Shown one piece after another: positions 8,240 to 17,330 of a stretch of DNA of 64,000 nucleotides (position 1 is its first letter; the number at the start of each line of letters is the position of its first letter). The notes beneath the pieces are model-generated. The model ran no database searches. It worked only from the letters and a program-made list of their open reading frames with translations, and was not told the DNA's origin. This stretch comes from Alphaproteobacteria bacterium (GTDB taxonomy: Bacteria > Pseudomonadota > Alphaproteobacteria > GCA-016699305). The stretch covers positions 1,996,776-2,060,775 of the forward strand of contig CP064970.1 in the NCBI GenBank assembly GCA_016699305.1, written 5' to 3'. Made by a program: the position numbers and the translations under genes.

Positions 8240-9187
8240 ATGTCTTCCCGACGTTGGAAAATCGGCACTCGCACCAGTGCCCTTGCTCGCGCCCAGACGG
8301 ATGTTGTCATCCGCCTGTTGAGCGCCGCTCACCCTTCGCTGGAGGGCCGCGATATCTGCCTGATGCCCATCCAGGCTTCGGGCGATTGGCGGCCCGGCAC
8401 GGGGGAAAGCATGCTGGCCGATCAAGGCGGCACCAAGGGCCTGTTCGTCAAGGAATTGGAAGACGCCCTGGCGCATGGTGAAATCGACATGGCCGTGCAT
8501 TCGATGAAGGACGTGCCCACATATCTGCCCGAAGGGCTTGTGATGGCCGCCATGCCCGAACGTGGTTCGGCTCTGGATACGTTGATCACCCAGCCAGGCG
8601 TGACGGGGCTTGATGCTTTGCCGCTGGGCACGCGCCTTGGTACGTCCAGCCTTCGCCGCCGCGCGCAGATTCTGGCGCATCGTCCGGATTTAGAGGTCGT
8701 GCCATTGCGCGGCAATGTCGATACGCGCTTGCGTAAGCTGCAAGAAGGCATGGTCCAGGCCACCTTGCTGGCGCGGGCGGGGCTAAACCGGCTGGGAATG
8801 CCCGAATCCTTGGGTATCGACTTGCCCGAGACCATCATGCTACCCGCCGTGGGACAAGGCGCTTTGGGGATCGAGATCCGCGCCGCAGATCATGAGGCCC
8901 ACGCGCTGCTGGCCGCCATCAACTGCCCGGTGACGGTCGCTTGCGTGACCGCCGAACGCGCCTTGCTCCAGGTGTTGGACGGCTCGTGCCATACGCCGAT
9001 CGGGGCTTGGGGACAGGATATTGGGCAAGGACGTTTGCGCCTTGATGCCCTGGTGGCTTCCCCTGACGGCCTAAGGGTCGAACGCCACAGCGCAGAGTCC
9101 ACGCATGCCCAGGCCGAGACATTGGGGCGTGACGTCGGTGCTGCCCTGCGCGCCCGCGTTCCGGCGGATTTTTTCTCTCATTCGTGA
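8240..9187 (+). CDS. hemC: Porphobilinogen deaminase (hydroxymethylbilane synthase)
   Basis: HemC polymerises four porphobilinogens into hydroxymethylbilane in the cytoplasm. The protein begins WKIGTRTSALARAQTD, then has GDWRPG, DMAVHSMKDVPTYLPEGL and LGTSSLRRRAQIL, all family landmarks. Cys250 in LDGSCHTPIGAW is the dipyrromethane attachment site. Length is 315 residues from ATG 8240; the frame is open further upstream to 8132, but that part overlaps mutT and is not conserved-looking. It is first in hemC-hemD-mic60-like-hemY. Confidence 0.96.
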   Translation: MSSRRWKIGTRTSALARAQTDVVIRLLSAAHPSLEGRDICLMPIQASGDWRPGTGESMLADQGGTKGLFVKELEDALAHGEIDMAVHSMKDVPTYLPEGLVMAAMPERGSALDTLITQPGVTGLDALPLGTRLGTSSLRRRAQILAHRPDLEVVPLRGNVDTRLRKLQEGMVQATLLARAGLNRLGMPESLGIDLPETIMLPAVGQGALGIEIRAADHEAHALLAAINCPVTVACVTAERALLQVLDGSCHTPIGAWGQDIGQGRLRLDALVASPDGLRVERHSAESTHAQAETLGRDVGAALRARVPADFFSHS

Positions 9188-9217
9188 TTTTGCCGCCTTG
9201 CAAGGAAAGCTGATGAA

Positions 9218-9943
9218 GTGAAACGCTTGCGTTTGTTGTTGACGCGGCCTGACGAGGCCAGCGCGGCCTTGGCGCAGCACGTGCAGGCGCGGGGGTGGCG
9301 CTGTGTGGTTGAGGCGATGCAAACACCCCGTCCTACACAGGTTCCGGTGCCGGATATAAATGATATTCAAGCGGTGCTGATCACCAGTGCCCAATCTTTG
9401 GCGAATCTGCAAGGGCGCATGTTGCCCCGTGACCTGCCCATTCTATGCGTGGGGGACGCCACGGCACAGGCGGCTCGGTCGGCGGGGTTCCGACGGGTTC
9501 GCAGTGCGGATGGCGATGTGAAGGAGCTTGCGGCTTTGGCGGCTTTGCGTCTTGATCCACGTCATGGGGCCTTGTTGCACCTTTGCGCTTTGACAGCTCC
9601 GCATCGGCTTGCCAGAATGCTTCGGGAACGGGGATTTGAGGTGCGGCGTTGGCATGTCTATCGTGTCGTTGAAACAACAAGTCTTTCGCCTTCCTGCCGC
9701 CGCATATTGGCCGCCCGGGGGCTGGATGCCGCCTTGTTCTTTTCGCCCCGTGCCGCCGCCACCTTCGTGCGCCTTGTCTTGGCCCACGGTCTTGAAGATT
9801 GTTGCACGGCTTTGCGTGCCTATGCGCTTAGCCCTGCCGTCGCGGCGGCTTTGGCTCCGTTGCCTTGGCGCGACGTGGTCACGGCCCGTCGGCCCCGACA
9901 GGATTCCCTGTTGGCCTCCATCGAATCTTATGAGGATCCCTGA
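9218..9943 (+). CDS. hemD: Uroporphyrinogen-III synthase
   Basis: HemD closes and inverts ring D of hydroxymethylbilane. This family is poorly conserved. The supporting features are the start LRLLLTRPDEASAALAQ, AVLITSAQSLANL, the phosphate-region LCVGDATAQAARSAGF and the second domain HLCALTAPHRLARMLRERGFEV with VYRVVET. Length (241 residues) and position directly after hemC fit. The start is GTG 9218. The stop overlaps the next ATG (9943), suggesting translational coupling. Confidence 0.88.
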   Translation: MKRLRLLLTRPDEASAALAQHVQARGWRCVVEAMQTPRPTQVPVPDINDIQAVLITSAQSLANLQGRMLPRDLPILCVGDATAQAARSAGFRRVRSADGDVKELAALAALRLDPRHGALLHLCALTAPHRLARMLRERGFEVRRWHVYRVVETTSLSPSCRRILAARGLDAALFFSPRAAATFVRLVLAHGLEDCCTALRAYALSPAVAAALAPLPWRDVVTARRPRQDSLLASIESYEDP

Positions 9944-10929
9944 TGACCGATGATCGCGTTCCCTCTGCGGAAATATCCGGTTCTGGCCGTCGCCTTGTCG
10001 CGGGTCGGCGTGGGGGCTGGTGGATCGTGGCGGTTTGGGCGCTTGTTTTGGGAACGGGCGTGGCTTGTGCGGGAGCGTTGACGATACTGCTAAGTGATTC
10101 ATGGGCCACCTATGAAGAACGCCTGGCCCGGTTGGAGCGGATAGGGCCGTCAAAGACGACGGCTGAGACACCGGCGGAGGGCGTCGAAGAAAAATTGGCG
10201 CGACTCGATCAGCCACAGGCGACCGAGAATGGCGCCGCCGCTTCCCGGCTTGAAAGCGATATGGCGCAAATTCGTCAAAGCCTGGCCCAGGTGCAAAACC
10301 AGATGATGCAATGGGGCGATAGCCTGCGTCAGCGCGGCTATGACGAGCAAAACACCCAAGGCATCCTATTTGCCTTGGCTTTGGGGCAGGCGAGGTGGAG
10401 TTTGGATGCCGGACAGATGGAATTTTATCGTCTGGCTCTGAAGAACCTTAAAGACAGTCTGCCCTCATCATTGACGGAAGATGATCGCCATGCGGTCGAA
10501 CGTCTTTTGACTCTTAATCCTTTGCCATTGGCGCAGATGCAGCAGAGTTTCTTGAAGGCGCGACAAGCTTTGGTGCCTCCGCCCGAGACGGCCAAGGCGT
10601 CGCCGCCGCCCACGGGCTGGTGGGCGCGTCTGGCCGAAGCCTTGCGTTCGGTGGTCACCGTGACTCATCTGGGCGAGGCCCCCGCCGCCGCGCCGGTCGA
10701 TCCACGCTTGAAGACGGCGGATGAGATGGAACTGCATCTTATCGCAGGGCGGTGGGATGAGGCGATCCAGGCCAGCGAAAGCCTGGCGGATCAACCAGAT
10801 TTTTCCGATCTGCGGCGTCAGTTGCGCGAACGCATGGAGGCCGAGGCGTTGCTTTTGCGCGTGGCTCGATCGGTGCAATCCCTGCCCGGTCATGAATCGG
10901 GCCAGGCCCCCAAGGCGGCCGCGCCATGA
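9943..10929 (+). CDS. Mitofilin/Mic60-like inner-membrane protein
   Basis: The 328-residue protein has one strong transmembrane helix at about residues 27-52 (WWIVAVWALVLGTGVACAGALTILL). A predicted coiled coil follows (about 60-130, with EERLARLER and SDMAQIRQSLAQVQNQM), and then a helical C-terminal region. This architecture and its place between hemD and hemY match the alphaproteobacterial Mic60/mitofilin homologues, which shape intracytoplasmic or inner membranes. It is shorter than mitochondrial Mic60. The assignment rests mainly on architecture and synteny. It overlaps hemD and hemY by ATGA-type junctions. Confidence 0.7.
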   Translation: MTDDRVPSAEISGSGRRLVAGRRGGWWIVAVWALVLGTGVACAGALTILLSDSWATYEERLARLERIGPSKTTAETPAEGVEEKLARLDQPQATENGAAASRLESDMAQIRQSLAQVQNQMMQWGDSLRQRGYDEQNTQGILFALALGQARWSLDAGQMEFYRLALKNLKDSLPSSLTEDDRHAVERLLTLNPLPLAQMQQSFLKARQALVPPPETAKASPPPTGWWARLAEALRSVVTVTHLGEAPAAAPVDPRLKTADEMELHLIAGRWDEAIQASESLADQPDFSDLRRQLRERMEAEALLLRVARSVQSLPGHESGQAPKAAAP

Positions 10930-12293
10930 TCCGCCTTATTCTTTTTGTCGCCCAGCTTCTGGCTTTGGCCGTGGCCGGTGCGTGGCTGGCGGGTGAGCCG
11001 GGATCGGTGACCATCGATTGGCATGGCTGGCGCGTGCAAAGCTCTGCCGCCGCGCTGGTCGTGGTCGTGTTGGTTTTATGCCTGATGGCCATGGCGGTCT
11101 ATCACGCCTGGGATTGGATACGGTACGGTTCGCGTCGCTTGCTGTTGCAACGCCGATTGAACCACGCTCTTGAGGGGCAGGTCCGTGTGACCGAAACTCT
11201 GGCGGCTTTGGCCTCGGGCGATCATGCACGCGCGGCCAAATTGGCGCGCTCGGCCGCTGGAATCCTCGGACGCGCTTCGCCCTTGGCCATTTGGTTGGAG
11301 GCTCAGGCGTCCCGTTTGGCAAGGGATGTGCCCGGGACGCGGCGTTTGCTGATGAAGCTGTTGGAAAAGCCCGGTCCTGGTTCCGTGTTGGGCTATCGCG
11401 GGTTGCTGACTTTGGCGCAGGATGCGGGCAATTCAAGCGAAATGGCCTCTCTGGCCCAAGGGTGGAGCCGCGAGGATAAGCACAGCCCCACCGCGCGACT
11501 CACGGTGCTGGAATCCGAATTGGCCTCGCGGCGCTGGGCATCGGCGCTGTTGGCTTTGCGTGAGGTGCGCCGCCTTCGCGCCTTGCCCGAGGAGCGGATC
11601 AAGCGTTACGAGGCGGTGATTTCCCTGGCTGGCGCGCGTGAAGCGCGGGCGCGGGGCGAGGTCGAGGAGGCGCAGCGTTTGGTTATCCCGGCTTTGCGCT
11701 TGCAACCCCATTGGGAACCGGCGGTGCTATTCTGGGCCGGATTGCTGATCGAGGTCGGTAAACGCCGCCTTGCGGGGCGGACCCTGTTGGCGGCTTGGAA
11801 ACGCCGTCCCAGCGCGGCCTTGGCGCAGGCCTGGATGGAAGCTCTGGACCCCGCTAAATCGGGCATAGAAGGGCGCGTGCGTCAGGCGCGTGCGCTGCAC
11901 GAAGTGGATCCTGCCCAGGCGGAGGGACGCTTGATCTTGGCCGAGGCTTTGCGTCATGCCGGCCGTCTGGACGAAGCGCGCGACGTCTTACAGCCATTGG
12001 CGCATGACCCGCCCGATCGGCGCTATTGGCAGATGCTGGCCGCGATCGAAACCGATAAGGGCGAGCAGGGTGCTTCGGTCAGCCATTTGCTGCGCATGGC
12101 CCTGGCCGCGCCCGAGCCTCCGTCCTGGCGTTGCGGACAATGCGGCGCGGCGCGTCCTGTTGATCTTGAATGGATCGCGCATTGCCCGTCTTGCGGCGCG
12201 TTCGACTCGTTGATGTGGAGCGAGGATGCCGCCGCCTCTGGTAGCACTTCCACTGCTCCTTTTTCCCTGATGGGGCGTGAGGTGGAAGGATGA
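10926..12293 (+). CDS. hemY: HemY-family TPR membrane protein with C-terminal zinc ribbon
   Basis: HemY_N proteins have two N-terminal transmembrane helices (about residues 1-25 and 38-62) and TPR-like repeats. Their exact role in late haem metabolism is not settled, and this is not the protoporphyrinogen oxidase HemY. The HemY_N stretch GEPGSVTIDWHGWRVQ is clear. The C-terminus carries two CxxC pairs (WRCGQCGAARPVDLEW and HCPSCGAFDSLMW), a rubredoxin-like zinc ribbon. It is 455 residues long and overlaps both neighbours by ATGA. Confidence 0.88.
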   Translation: MIRLILFVAQLLALAVAGAWLAGEPGSVTIDWHGWRVQSSAAALVVVVLVLCLMAMAVYHAWDWIRYGSRRLLLQRRLNHALEGQVRVTETLAALASGDHARAAKLARSAAGILGRASPLAIWLEAQASRLARDVPGTRRLLMKLLEKPGPGSVLGYRGLLTLAQDAGNSSEMASLAQGWSREDKHSPTARLTVLESELASRRWASALLALREVRRLRALPEERIKRYEAVISLAGAREARARGEVEEAQRLVIPALRLQPHWEPAVLFWAGLLIEVGKRRLAGRTLLAAWKRRPSAALAQAWMEALDPAKSGIEGRVRQARALHEVDPAQAEGRLILAEALRHAGRLDEARDVLQPLAHDPPDRRYWQMLAAIETDKGEQGASVSHLLRMALAAPEPPSWRCGQCGAARPVDLEWIAHCPSCGAFDSLMWSEDAAASGSTSTAPFSLMGREVEG

Positions 12294-12910
12294 GCGGTTT
12301 ATCCGGTATCGCGGTCTTTGATTTTGACGGCACGTTGTGTCACGGCGACAGCCTGGCCGATTTTTTGATCGAGCTGGCCGGTCCCGCGCGTTTTGCCATG
12401 GCCGCTGCGATTGAGGGCGGCAAGACGGCTTGGGGCATGGTGGGATCGCAAAACCGCATCGGCGCCGAAAGGCGCAGTCTGTTCAAGGCCGGTTTGCTGC
12501 GACGCTTATTGGCGGATATGCCGTTGGAAACGGCCAAGGCCGCCGCCGCGCGTCTGCCTGGGCGTATCCGTTGGCGCGAAGACGTGGTCGAGATTTTGCG
12601 TCAACATAAGGCGCGCGGCCATCATATCTTGGTCGCCAGCGGCGGGCTGGACCTATATCTGCCGCCTTTGTTGGAGCCTTTGGGCGTCGATGCCATCTTG
12701 GCCACGCCCATGGAGGTGGACGATCAAGGCCGTTTGACCGGGGCCATGCTGGGCGGGTTAAAGACCAATTGCGTGCGTGTGGAAAAGGCGCGTCGCGTCA
12801 GCGACTATCTGGCCGCTCAAGCGCCCTATGGCGACAGCTGGGGCTATGGAAACCTGCCGCATGATTATCCGATGCTGAGCCTGCTGCATCACCGGTTGGT
12901 GATCGCCTGA
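12290..12910 (+). CDS. HAD-IB family phosphatase
   Basis: The 206-residue HAD phosphatase shows motif I AVFDFDGTLCHGD, motif II HHILVASGGLDLY, a conserved lysine region (LGGLKTNCVRVEK) and motif III GYGNLPHDYPMLSL. The family acts on phosphoserine-like or other small phosphomonoesters; substrate cannot be read from sequence. In motif III the usual GDS is replaced by GNLPHD, with the acidic residue shifted. It resembles the HAD-IB proteins that neighbour haem or cell-cycle genes in other alphaproteobacteria. The stop overlaps addA (TGATG). Confidence 0.82.
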   Translation: MSGLSGIAVFDFDGTLCHGDSLADFLIELAGPARFAMAAAIEGGKTAWGMVGSQNRIGAERRSLFKAGLLRRLLADMPLETAKAAAARLPGRIRWREDVVEILRQHKARGHHILVASGGLDLYLPPLLEPLGVDAILATPMEVDDQGRLTGAMLGGLKTNCVRVEKARRVSDYLAAQAPYGDSWGYGNLPHDYPMLSLLHHRLVIA

Positions 12911-15900
12911 TGCGGAAAGGGGACGAGGAAAGCGCGTCGCCCGACGAATCTCTTTCTCCGGATGTGGTCCAGCGCAGCGCCTCGAACCCGGCGGTGTCCG
13001 CCTGGGTGTCGGCCTCGGCCGGGTCGGGCAAGACCAAGGTGCTGGTCGATCGCGTCTTGCGTCTGCTGCTGACCGGCACCCGCCCCGGCGCGATCTTGTG
13101 CCTCACTTATACCCGCGCGGCGGCAGCAGAAATGGCCGAGCGTTTGCTGCATGGCACCTTGGCCAGATGGGTCAGCATGGACGAGGGCGAATTGTCCCTC
13201 AAACTGGCCGATCTAACCGGCTCTGCGCCCACGGCCCGGATGTGCCAGGAAGCGCGGCGGCTGTTCGCGCGCGTTCTGGACGCGCCCGATGGCGGCGTGC
13301 GTTTTCTTACATTGCACAGTTTTTGTCAGTCTTTGCTGGGGCGTTTCCCGGTCGAGGCAGGGGTGCCCCCCCATGCCGCCGTGGTCGAGTCCGCCGAGCA
13401 GAATTGGTTGATGCGTCAAGCTTGCGAGGCTTGCTTTCGCGCGGCGGGACAAGAGCCGAACGCGCCTTTGGCTGATGCGCTGGATTTATTGGCGGGAGAA
13501 TTCGGCGAGAACCTGCGGGACGAGTTGTTGCCAGACATGACAGCCAGCGACGGTCAGTTACGAGATTTGCTGGATGCCCATGGCGGGCTTGACGGCGCGA
13601 TTCGTGCGATGCGGGATTTTCTGGGGCTGCGCGACGGCGAAACATCGAAAAGCGCGTTACAGGCATTCTCAAGCGACGCCGCCTTTGACGCGCCAAGTCT
13701 AAGACGCGCGGCGGCCTGCTTGGTGAATGACGGCTCGGATGCCGAGAAAAAGCGCGGTCGCGCCATCTTGGACTGGCTGGAGGATCCCGCCAAGCGCGTG
13801 ATGGGTTTTCCGGCTTATCGCAAGAACTTCGTGACGGATAAGAACACCATCAATGCGCGTATGACCACCAAGGCTGTGCGCGAAAAGCATCCTGATGTCG
13901 AGGCTATTCTTGTGGCCGAGGGCCAACGCCTGTTGGATGCCGATGATCGTCGCTATGCCTTGATATGCGGCGAAACCTCGGCGGCATTGCTGATTCTTGC
14001 CAGCCAGGTACAGGCGGAATACACGCGGCGCAAGCGGCAGCGCGGCCTGCTGGATTACGGCGACTTGGTGCACCATGCCGTGCGCTTGTTGGAAAGGCCG
14101 GGCATCGCGCCTTGGGTGTTGTATAAGCTGGATGGCGGACTTGATCATATCCTGCTGGACGAGGCGCAAGATACCAGTCCTTCGCAGTGGCGTTTGTTAA
14201 GGTCTTTGACTGAGGATTTCTTTGCCGGAAGCGGCGCGCGGGACGTGGCGCGCACCATCTTTGCCGTGGGCGATCCCAAACAGTCGATCTATAGCTTTCA
14301 AGGCGCGGACCCCCAAGGGTTTAGCGACATGCATGACTATTTCAAGAAGCGGATCGAAGATGCCAAGGCCGAGCTTGCCTCGATCCCCATGCGGACATCC
14401 TTTCGTTCGCATCAGGTGGTTTTGGATACGGTGGACGCCGTGTTCTCAACCCCGACGGCCTTGGACGGCGTGGCGGCGGAACCTTTGAAGCATCATGTCT
14501 GCGCCGCCCATCGCGGCATGGCGGGGCGCGTGGAAATCTGGCCCTTGGCCCGGGAAGAGGATTCGCAAGACCAAGATGATGAAGATGATGCGCCTGTAAA
14601 ATCCGTTCAGATATTGACGAACCGCTTGGCCGATAGGATCCAAGCCATGCTGCAAGACGAGAGTCTTGCGGCGCGCGGACGTCGCATCCAACCGCGCGAT
14701 ATGATGGTTCTGCTGCGCAAAAGGGAGCCGATGGCCGGCCAGCTTGTGCGCGCGCTTAAACAACGGGGGGTGCCTGTCGCGGGAGATGACCGAGTGCGCT
14801 TGGCCGAGCAAGGGGCCGTTCAAGATGTGCTGGCCCTGTTGCGCTTTGTGCTGTTGCCGCAAGACGATATGAATCTGGCGGCTGTGTTGCGCGGCCCCTT
14901 GTTGAGTTTCGACGATGATCAGTTGTTCGAATTGGCCTATGGACGCCAGGCCAGCTTATGGGATCGGCTGCATCACAGCGAAAAGCCTTGGGCTGAATCG
15001 GCGCGTGTCTATTTGCAGTCCTGGCTGGCGCGCGCCGATGCGCTTCCGCCTTTCGAATTCGTCGCGGCGGTCCTGGAAATGCCATGTCCCACGGCGGTCA
15101 GTGGACGGCAGGCATTGATTGAGTGTCTGGGGTCGCAAGCCATCGAAGCCTTGGCCGAGTTGCTAACGGCCCTGTTGGATGAAGAGCGGTTGCGTCCGCC
15201 TTCCTTGCAGGTGATGGTGCAGCGTCTGCAGCAGGCACAAGAGGAAATGCGACGCGAGGCGCAACGGGACGCGAATGGTCCGGGCGAGGTGCGCATCATG
15301 ACGGTGCATGGGGCCAAGGGCTTGCAAGCCCCCATCGTGATCTTGCCGGATATGCATGCTTCGTCGCGCAAGAATGCAAGGCTTTTGCAAGGGCAAGACT
15401 CGCATGGACGCCCCTTGATCCTCATCCGCCGCGCATCCGACCAGATGCCCAAGGCGACGCAGGTCTTTATGGACGCAGCCGCCAAGCGCGACGAACAAGA
15501 ATATCGCCGTTTGCTCTATGTGGCGCTGACACGTGCCGAAGAATGTTTGGTCTTGGCAGGCTGGGAACAAAAGAGGGGAGGCGGCGCGTCCTATGAAACC
15601 AGTTGGTATGATCTGTGCAAAAAAGCGTTGGCACCTATCGCGCTTTCCCAGGAGCATCCCGAAGGCATCGTTCATATCCTGGAGACGGAGCAGACGGCCC
15701 CTTCCTTGCGCGGTGGCCCCATACGCGCCCAGGCCATGCGACAAATGGATATGGCGATTCCCGATTGGTTGCGCCGCCCCGCCCCGCCCGAGGAGACTCC
15801 GCCGCGTCCCCTGACGCCCTCGCGTCCAGACGAGGACGAACCCGCGCTGCTTTCCCCTCTGGATCATGGGCAGGCATCTCACAGCCTGTTGCAGCGGGGA

Positions 15901-16374
15901 CAGGTGGTCCACCGTTTGCTGCAATGGTTGCCGGATATGCCCGCCCAGAAACGGGCACAGGCTTGTCATGACTATCTGGACGCCGTCGTGGCGGATTGGG
16001 ACTCATCCTGGCGGCATGCGACGGCGCGCGAAGTGATGGCGGTGTTGGATAGTCCCGAATGGGCCGCTTTGTTCGGTCCTAACAGTCGGGCGGAAGTGCC
16101 GGTGACGGGGTTGTTGCCCGGCGGTCGCGTGTTGTCTGGCCAGATCGACCGTTTATGCGTCACGGATCAGGACGTGTTGATCGTGGACTATAAAAGCCAG
16201 CGTCGCCCGCCCGAATCGCCCCAGGACACACCGCCCGCTTACCTCAATCAGATGCGGGCCTATGCCCAAGCCATGGCGGCCATCTACCCCAAGCATCGCA
16301 CACGATGCTTTCTGCTATGGACCGTAGGCCCTTGTCTGATGGAATTGCCGCAGGAGCTTGTGCAAGCGGGATAG
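12910..16374 (+). CDS. addA: Double-strand break repair helicase AddA
   Basis: AddA is an 1154-residue UvrD/RecB-like helicase-nuclease. Walker A is at residues 37-42 (AGSGKT) and motif II is LLDEAQDTSPSQW. Further motifs are VGDPKQSIYSFQGA, MTVHGAKGLQAPIV and RLLYVALTRAEECLVLAG, the UvrD-like C-terminal motifs. The RecB-family nuclease core near the end reads LIVDYKSQ. With AddB it degrades duplex ends until Chi-like sequences. It starts at ATG 12910 overlapping the HAD gene stop. Separation from addB by the haem cluster is unusual. Confidence 0.95.
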   Translation: MRKGDEESASPDESLSPDVVQRSASNPAVSAWVSASAGSGKTKVLVDRVLRLLLTGTRPGAILCLTYTRAAAAEMAERLLHGTLARWVSMDEGELSLKLADLTGSAPTARMCQEARRLFARVLDAPDGGVRFLTLHSFCQSLLGRFPVEAGVPPHAAVVESAEQNWLMRQACEACFRAAGQEPNAPLADALDLLAGEFGENLRDELLPDMTASDGQLRDLLDAHGGLDGAIRAMRDFLGLRDGETSKSALQAFSSDAAFDAPSLRRAAACLVNDGSDAEKKRGRAILDWLEDPAKRVMGFPAYRKNFVTDKNTINARMTTKAVREKHPDVEAILVAEGQRLLDADDRRYALICGETSAALLILASQVQAEYTRRKRQRGLLDYGDLVHHAVRLLERPGIAPWVLYKLDGGLDHILLDEAQDTSPSQWRLLRSLTEDFFAGSGARDVARTIFAVGDPKQSIYSFQGADPQGFSDMHDYFKKRIEDAKAELASIPMRTSFRSHQVVLDTVDAVFSTPTALDGVAAEPLKHHVCAAHRGMAGRVEIWPLAREEDSQDQDDEDDAPVKSVQILTNRLADRIQAMLQDESLAARGRRIQPRDMMVLLRKREPMAGQLVRALKQRGVPVAGDDRVRLAEQGAVQDVLALLRFVLLPQDDMNLAAVLRGPLLSFDDDQLFELAYGRQASLWDRLHHSEKPWAESARVYLQSWLARADALPPFEFVAAVLEMPCPTAVSGRQALIECLGSQAIEALAELLTALLDEERLRPPSLQVMVQRLQQAQEEMRREAQRDANGPGEVRIMTVHGAKGLQAPIVILPDMHASSRKNARLLQGQDSHGRPLILIRRASDQMPKATQVFMDAAAKRDEQEYRRLLYVALTRAEECLVLAGWEQKRGGGASYETSWYDLCKKALAPIALSQEHPEGIVHILETEQTAPSLRGGPIRAQAMRQMDMAIPDWLRRPAPPEETPPRPLTPSRPDEDEPALLSPLDHGQASHSLLQRGQVVHRLLQWLPDMPAQKRAQACHDYLDAVVADWDSSWRHATAREVMAVLDSPEWAALFGPNSRAEVPVTGLLPGGRVLSGQIDRLCVTDQDVLIVDYKSQRRPPESPQDTPPAYLNQMRAYAQAMAAIYPKHRTRCFLLWTVGPCLMELPQELVQAG

Positions 16375-16375
16375 C

Positions 16376-17017
16376 CTAGTCTTCCTCATCGGCGGAATCC
16401 ATGCCGCCGATCATCATGTCATGCTCGGTGATGCGGATCAGTCCTTGCGTCGTGATTTCCATCTTGGTGCGGAAGATACAGTTTTGAAACAGCATCGCCG
16501 CCGCCACTGTGTAAATGCCGTTCGATTCAATATTCAGCACGCGGGGAGGACAGATGCCCTGCACGGTTCGGACACGTTCGGCCATTTTCTCTTGCTCTTG
16601 CGGACTGGCACCTTGGTCGGCGGCTTCCTGAGCGGCCTTTTCCGGGGTCATATCTTCAAGCTTTTCGACCACCGCCATCGGGCCATGCGTGCCGACCACG
16701 CAGGCAAAGAAAAAACCGACATAAGAGGGGATGTTCCCAGCATCTAAAATCAAGGGCGCCCATTCGTTGGCCGTATATATCGGGCGGTTGGTCCCGTCCA
16801 GGACCAAGGTCGCTTCCTCTTCCTCGCAGCCCGGCTTATGCAAGGCATAGATGCTGGCTTGCGGATTCTGGCTGGGGTCGGTCAGTTCATAGAAAACATA
16901 TTGATCGTAAAAAGCCAATTTTGCCTGGCGTACGCGGATGACGGCGGGCTTCATGTCCACATCCTTCAGATGCGGCATGATCTCGGCCACCACGCGCATG
17001 CCTTCCATGCGCTCCAT
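16376..17017 (-). CDS. Conserved hypothetical protein
   Basis: I do not recognise this family. About 213 residues follow the ATG at 17017, which has GGAGG only three bases upstream; starts at 17038 and 17008 are also possible. There is no signal peptide or clear membrane helix apart from a hydrophobic patch (YVGFFFACVVGTHGPMAVV). The middle is rich in Glu, Ala and Gln (EKAAQEAADQGASPQEQEKMAERV), probably helical, and the end is acidic. It converges on addA with a one-base gap. Base composition matches the neighbours, so it is likely a resident chromosomal gene. Confidence 0.6.
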   Translation of the reverse strand: MERMEGMRVVAEIMPHLKDVDMKPAVIRVRQAKLAFYDQYVFYELTDPSQNPQASIYALHKPGCEEEEATLVLDGTNRPIYTANEWAPLILDAGNIPSYVGFFFACVVGTHGPMAVVEKLEDMTPEKAAQEAADQGASPQEQEKMAERVRTVQGICPPRVLNIESNGIYTVAAAMLFQNCIFRTKMEITTQGLIRITEHDMMIGGMDSADEED

Positions 17018-17208
17018 TTGCCTCCAATTAATATGCATGCTGACACGACTCCAATAGCGGGAAGGACCACCGTATTTTGGCACAGGATTCCACGCCGGAC
17101 CACCACCGAATTGTGCTTATTAGTCACTGGTCACACAGCTTGGAATGCTTGGTGGCTGCATGCGTGAACATTCTAACCCGCAGCACTATCGGCCAAGACA
17201 GGAGATGG

Positions 17209-17228
17209 ACTCCCGCCTTCGCGGGAGT
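17209..17228. repeat. Short palindromic intergenic repeat
   Basis: ACTCCCGC-CTTC-GCGGGAGT is a perfect 8-bp inverted repeat with a 4-base loop, followed by GACG. This form is typical of short dispersed palindromes in proteobacterial intergenic DNA. Only one copy is visible. It lies in the 310-base gap before the IS, which otherwise shows nothing. Confidence 0.5.
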
Positions 17229-17330
17229 GACGCATGGGGAGAGGGAGGCTCACAACAAGGCATGCTCTATTCATATAAAAATGACCCTCTCAACCTGTCA
17301 TGCCCGCGCAGGTGTATTATACCGCCTGGT

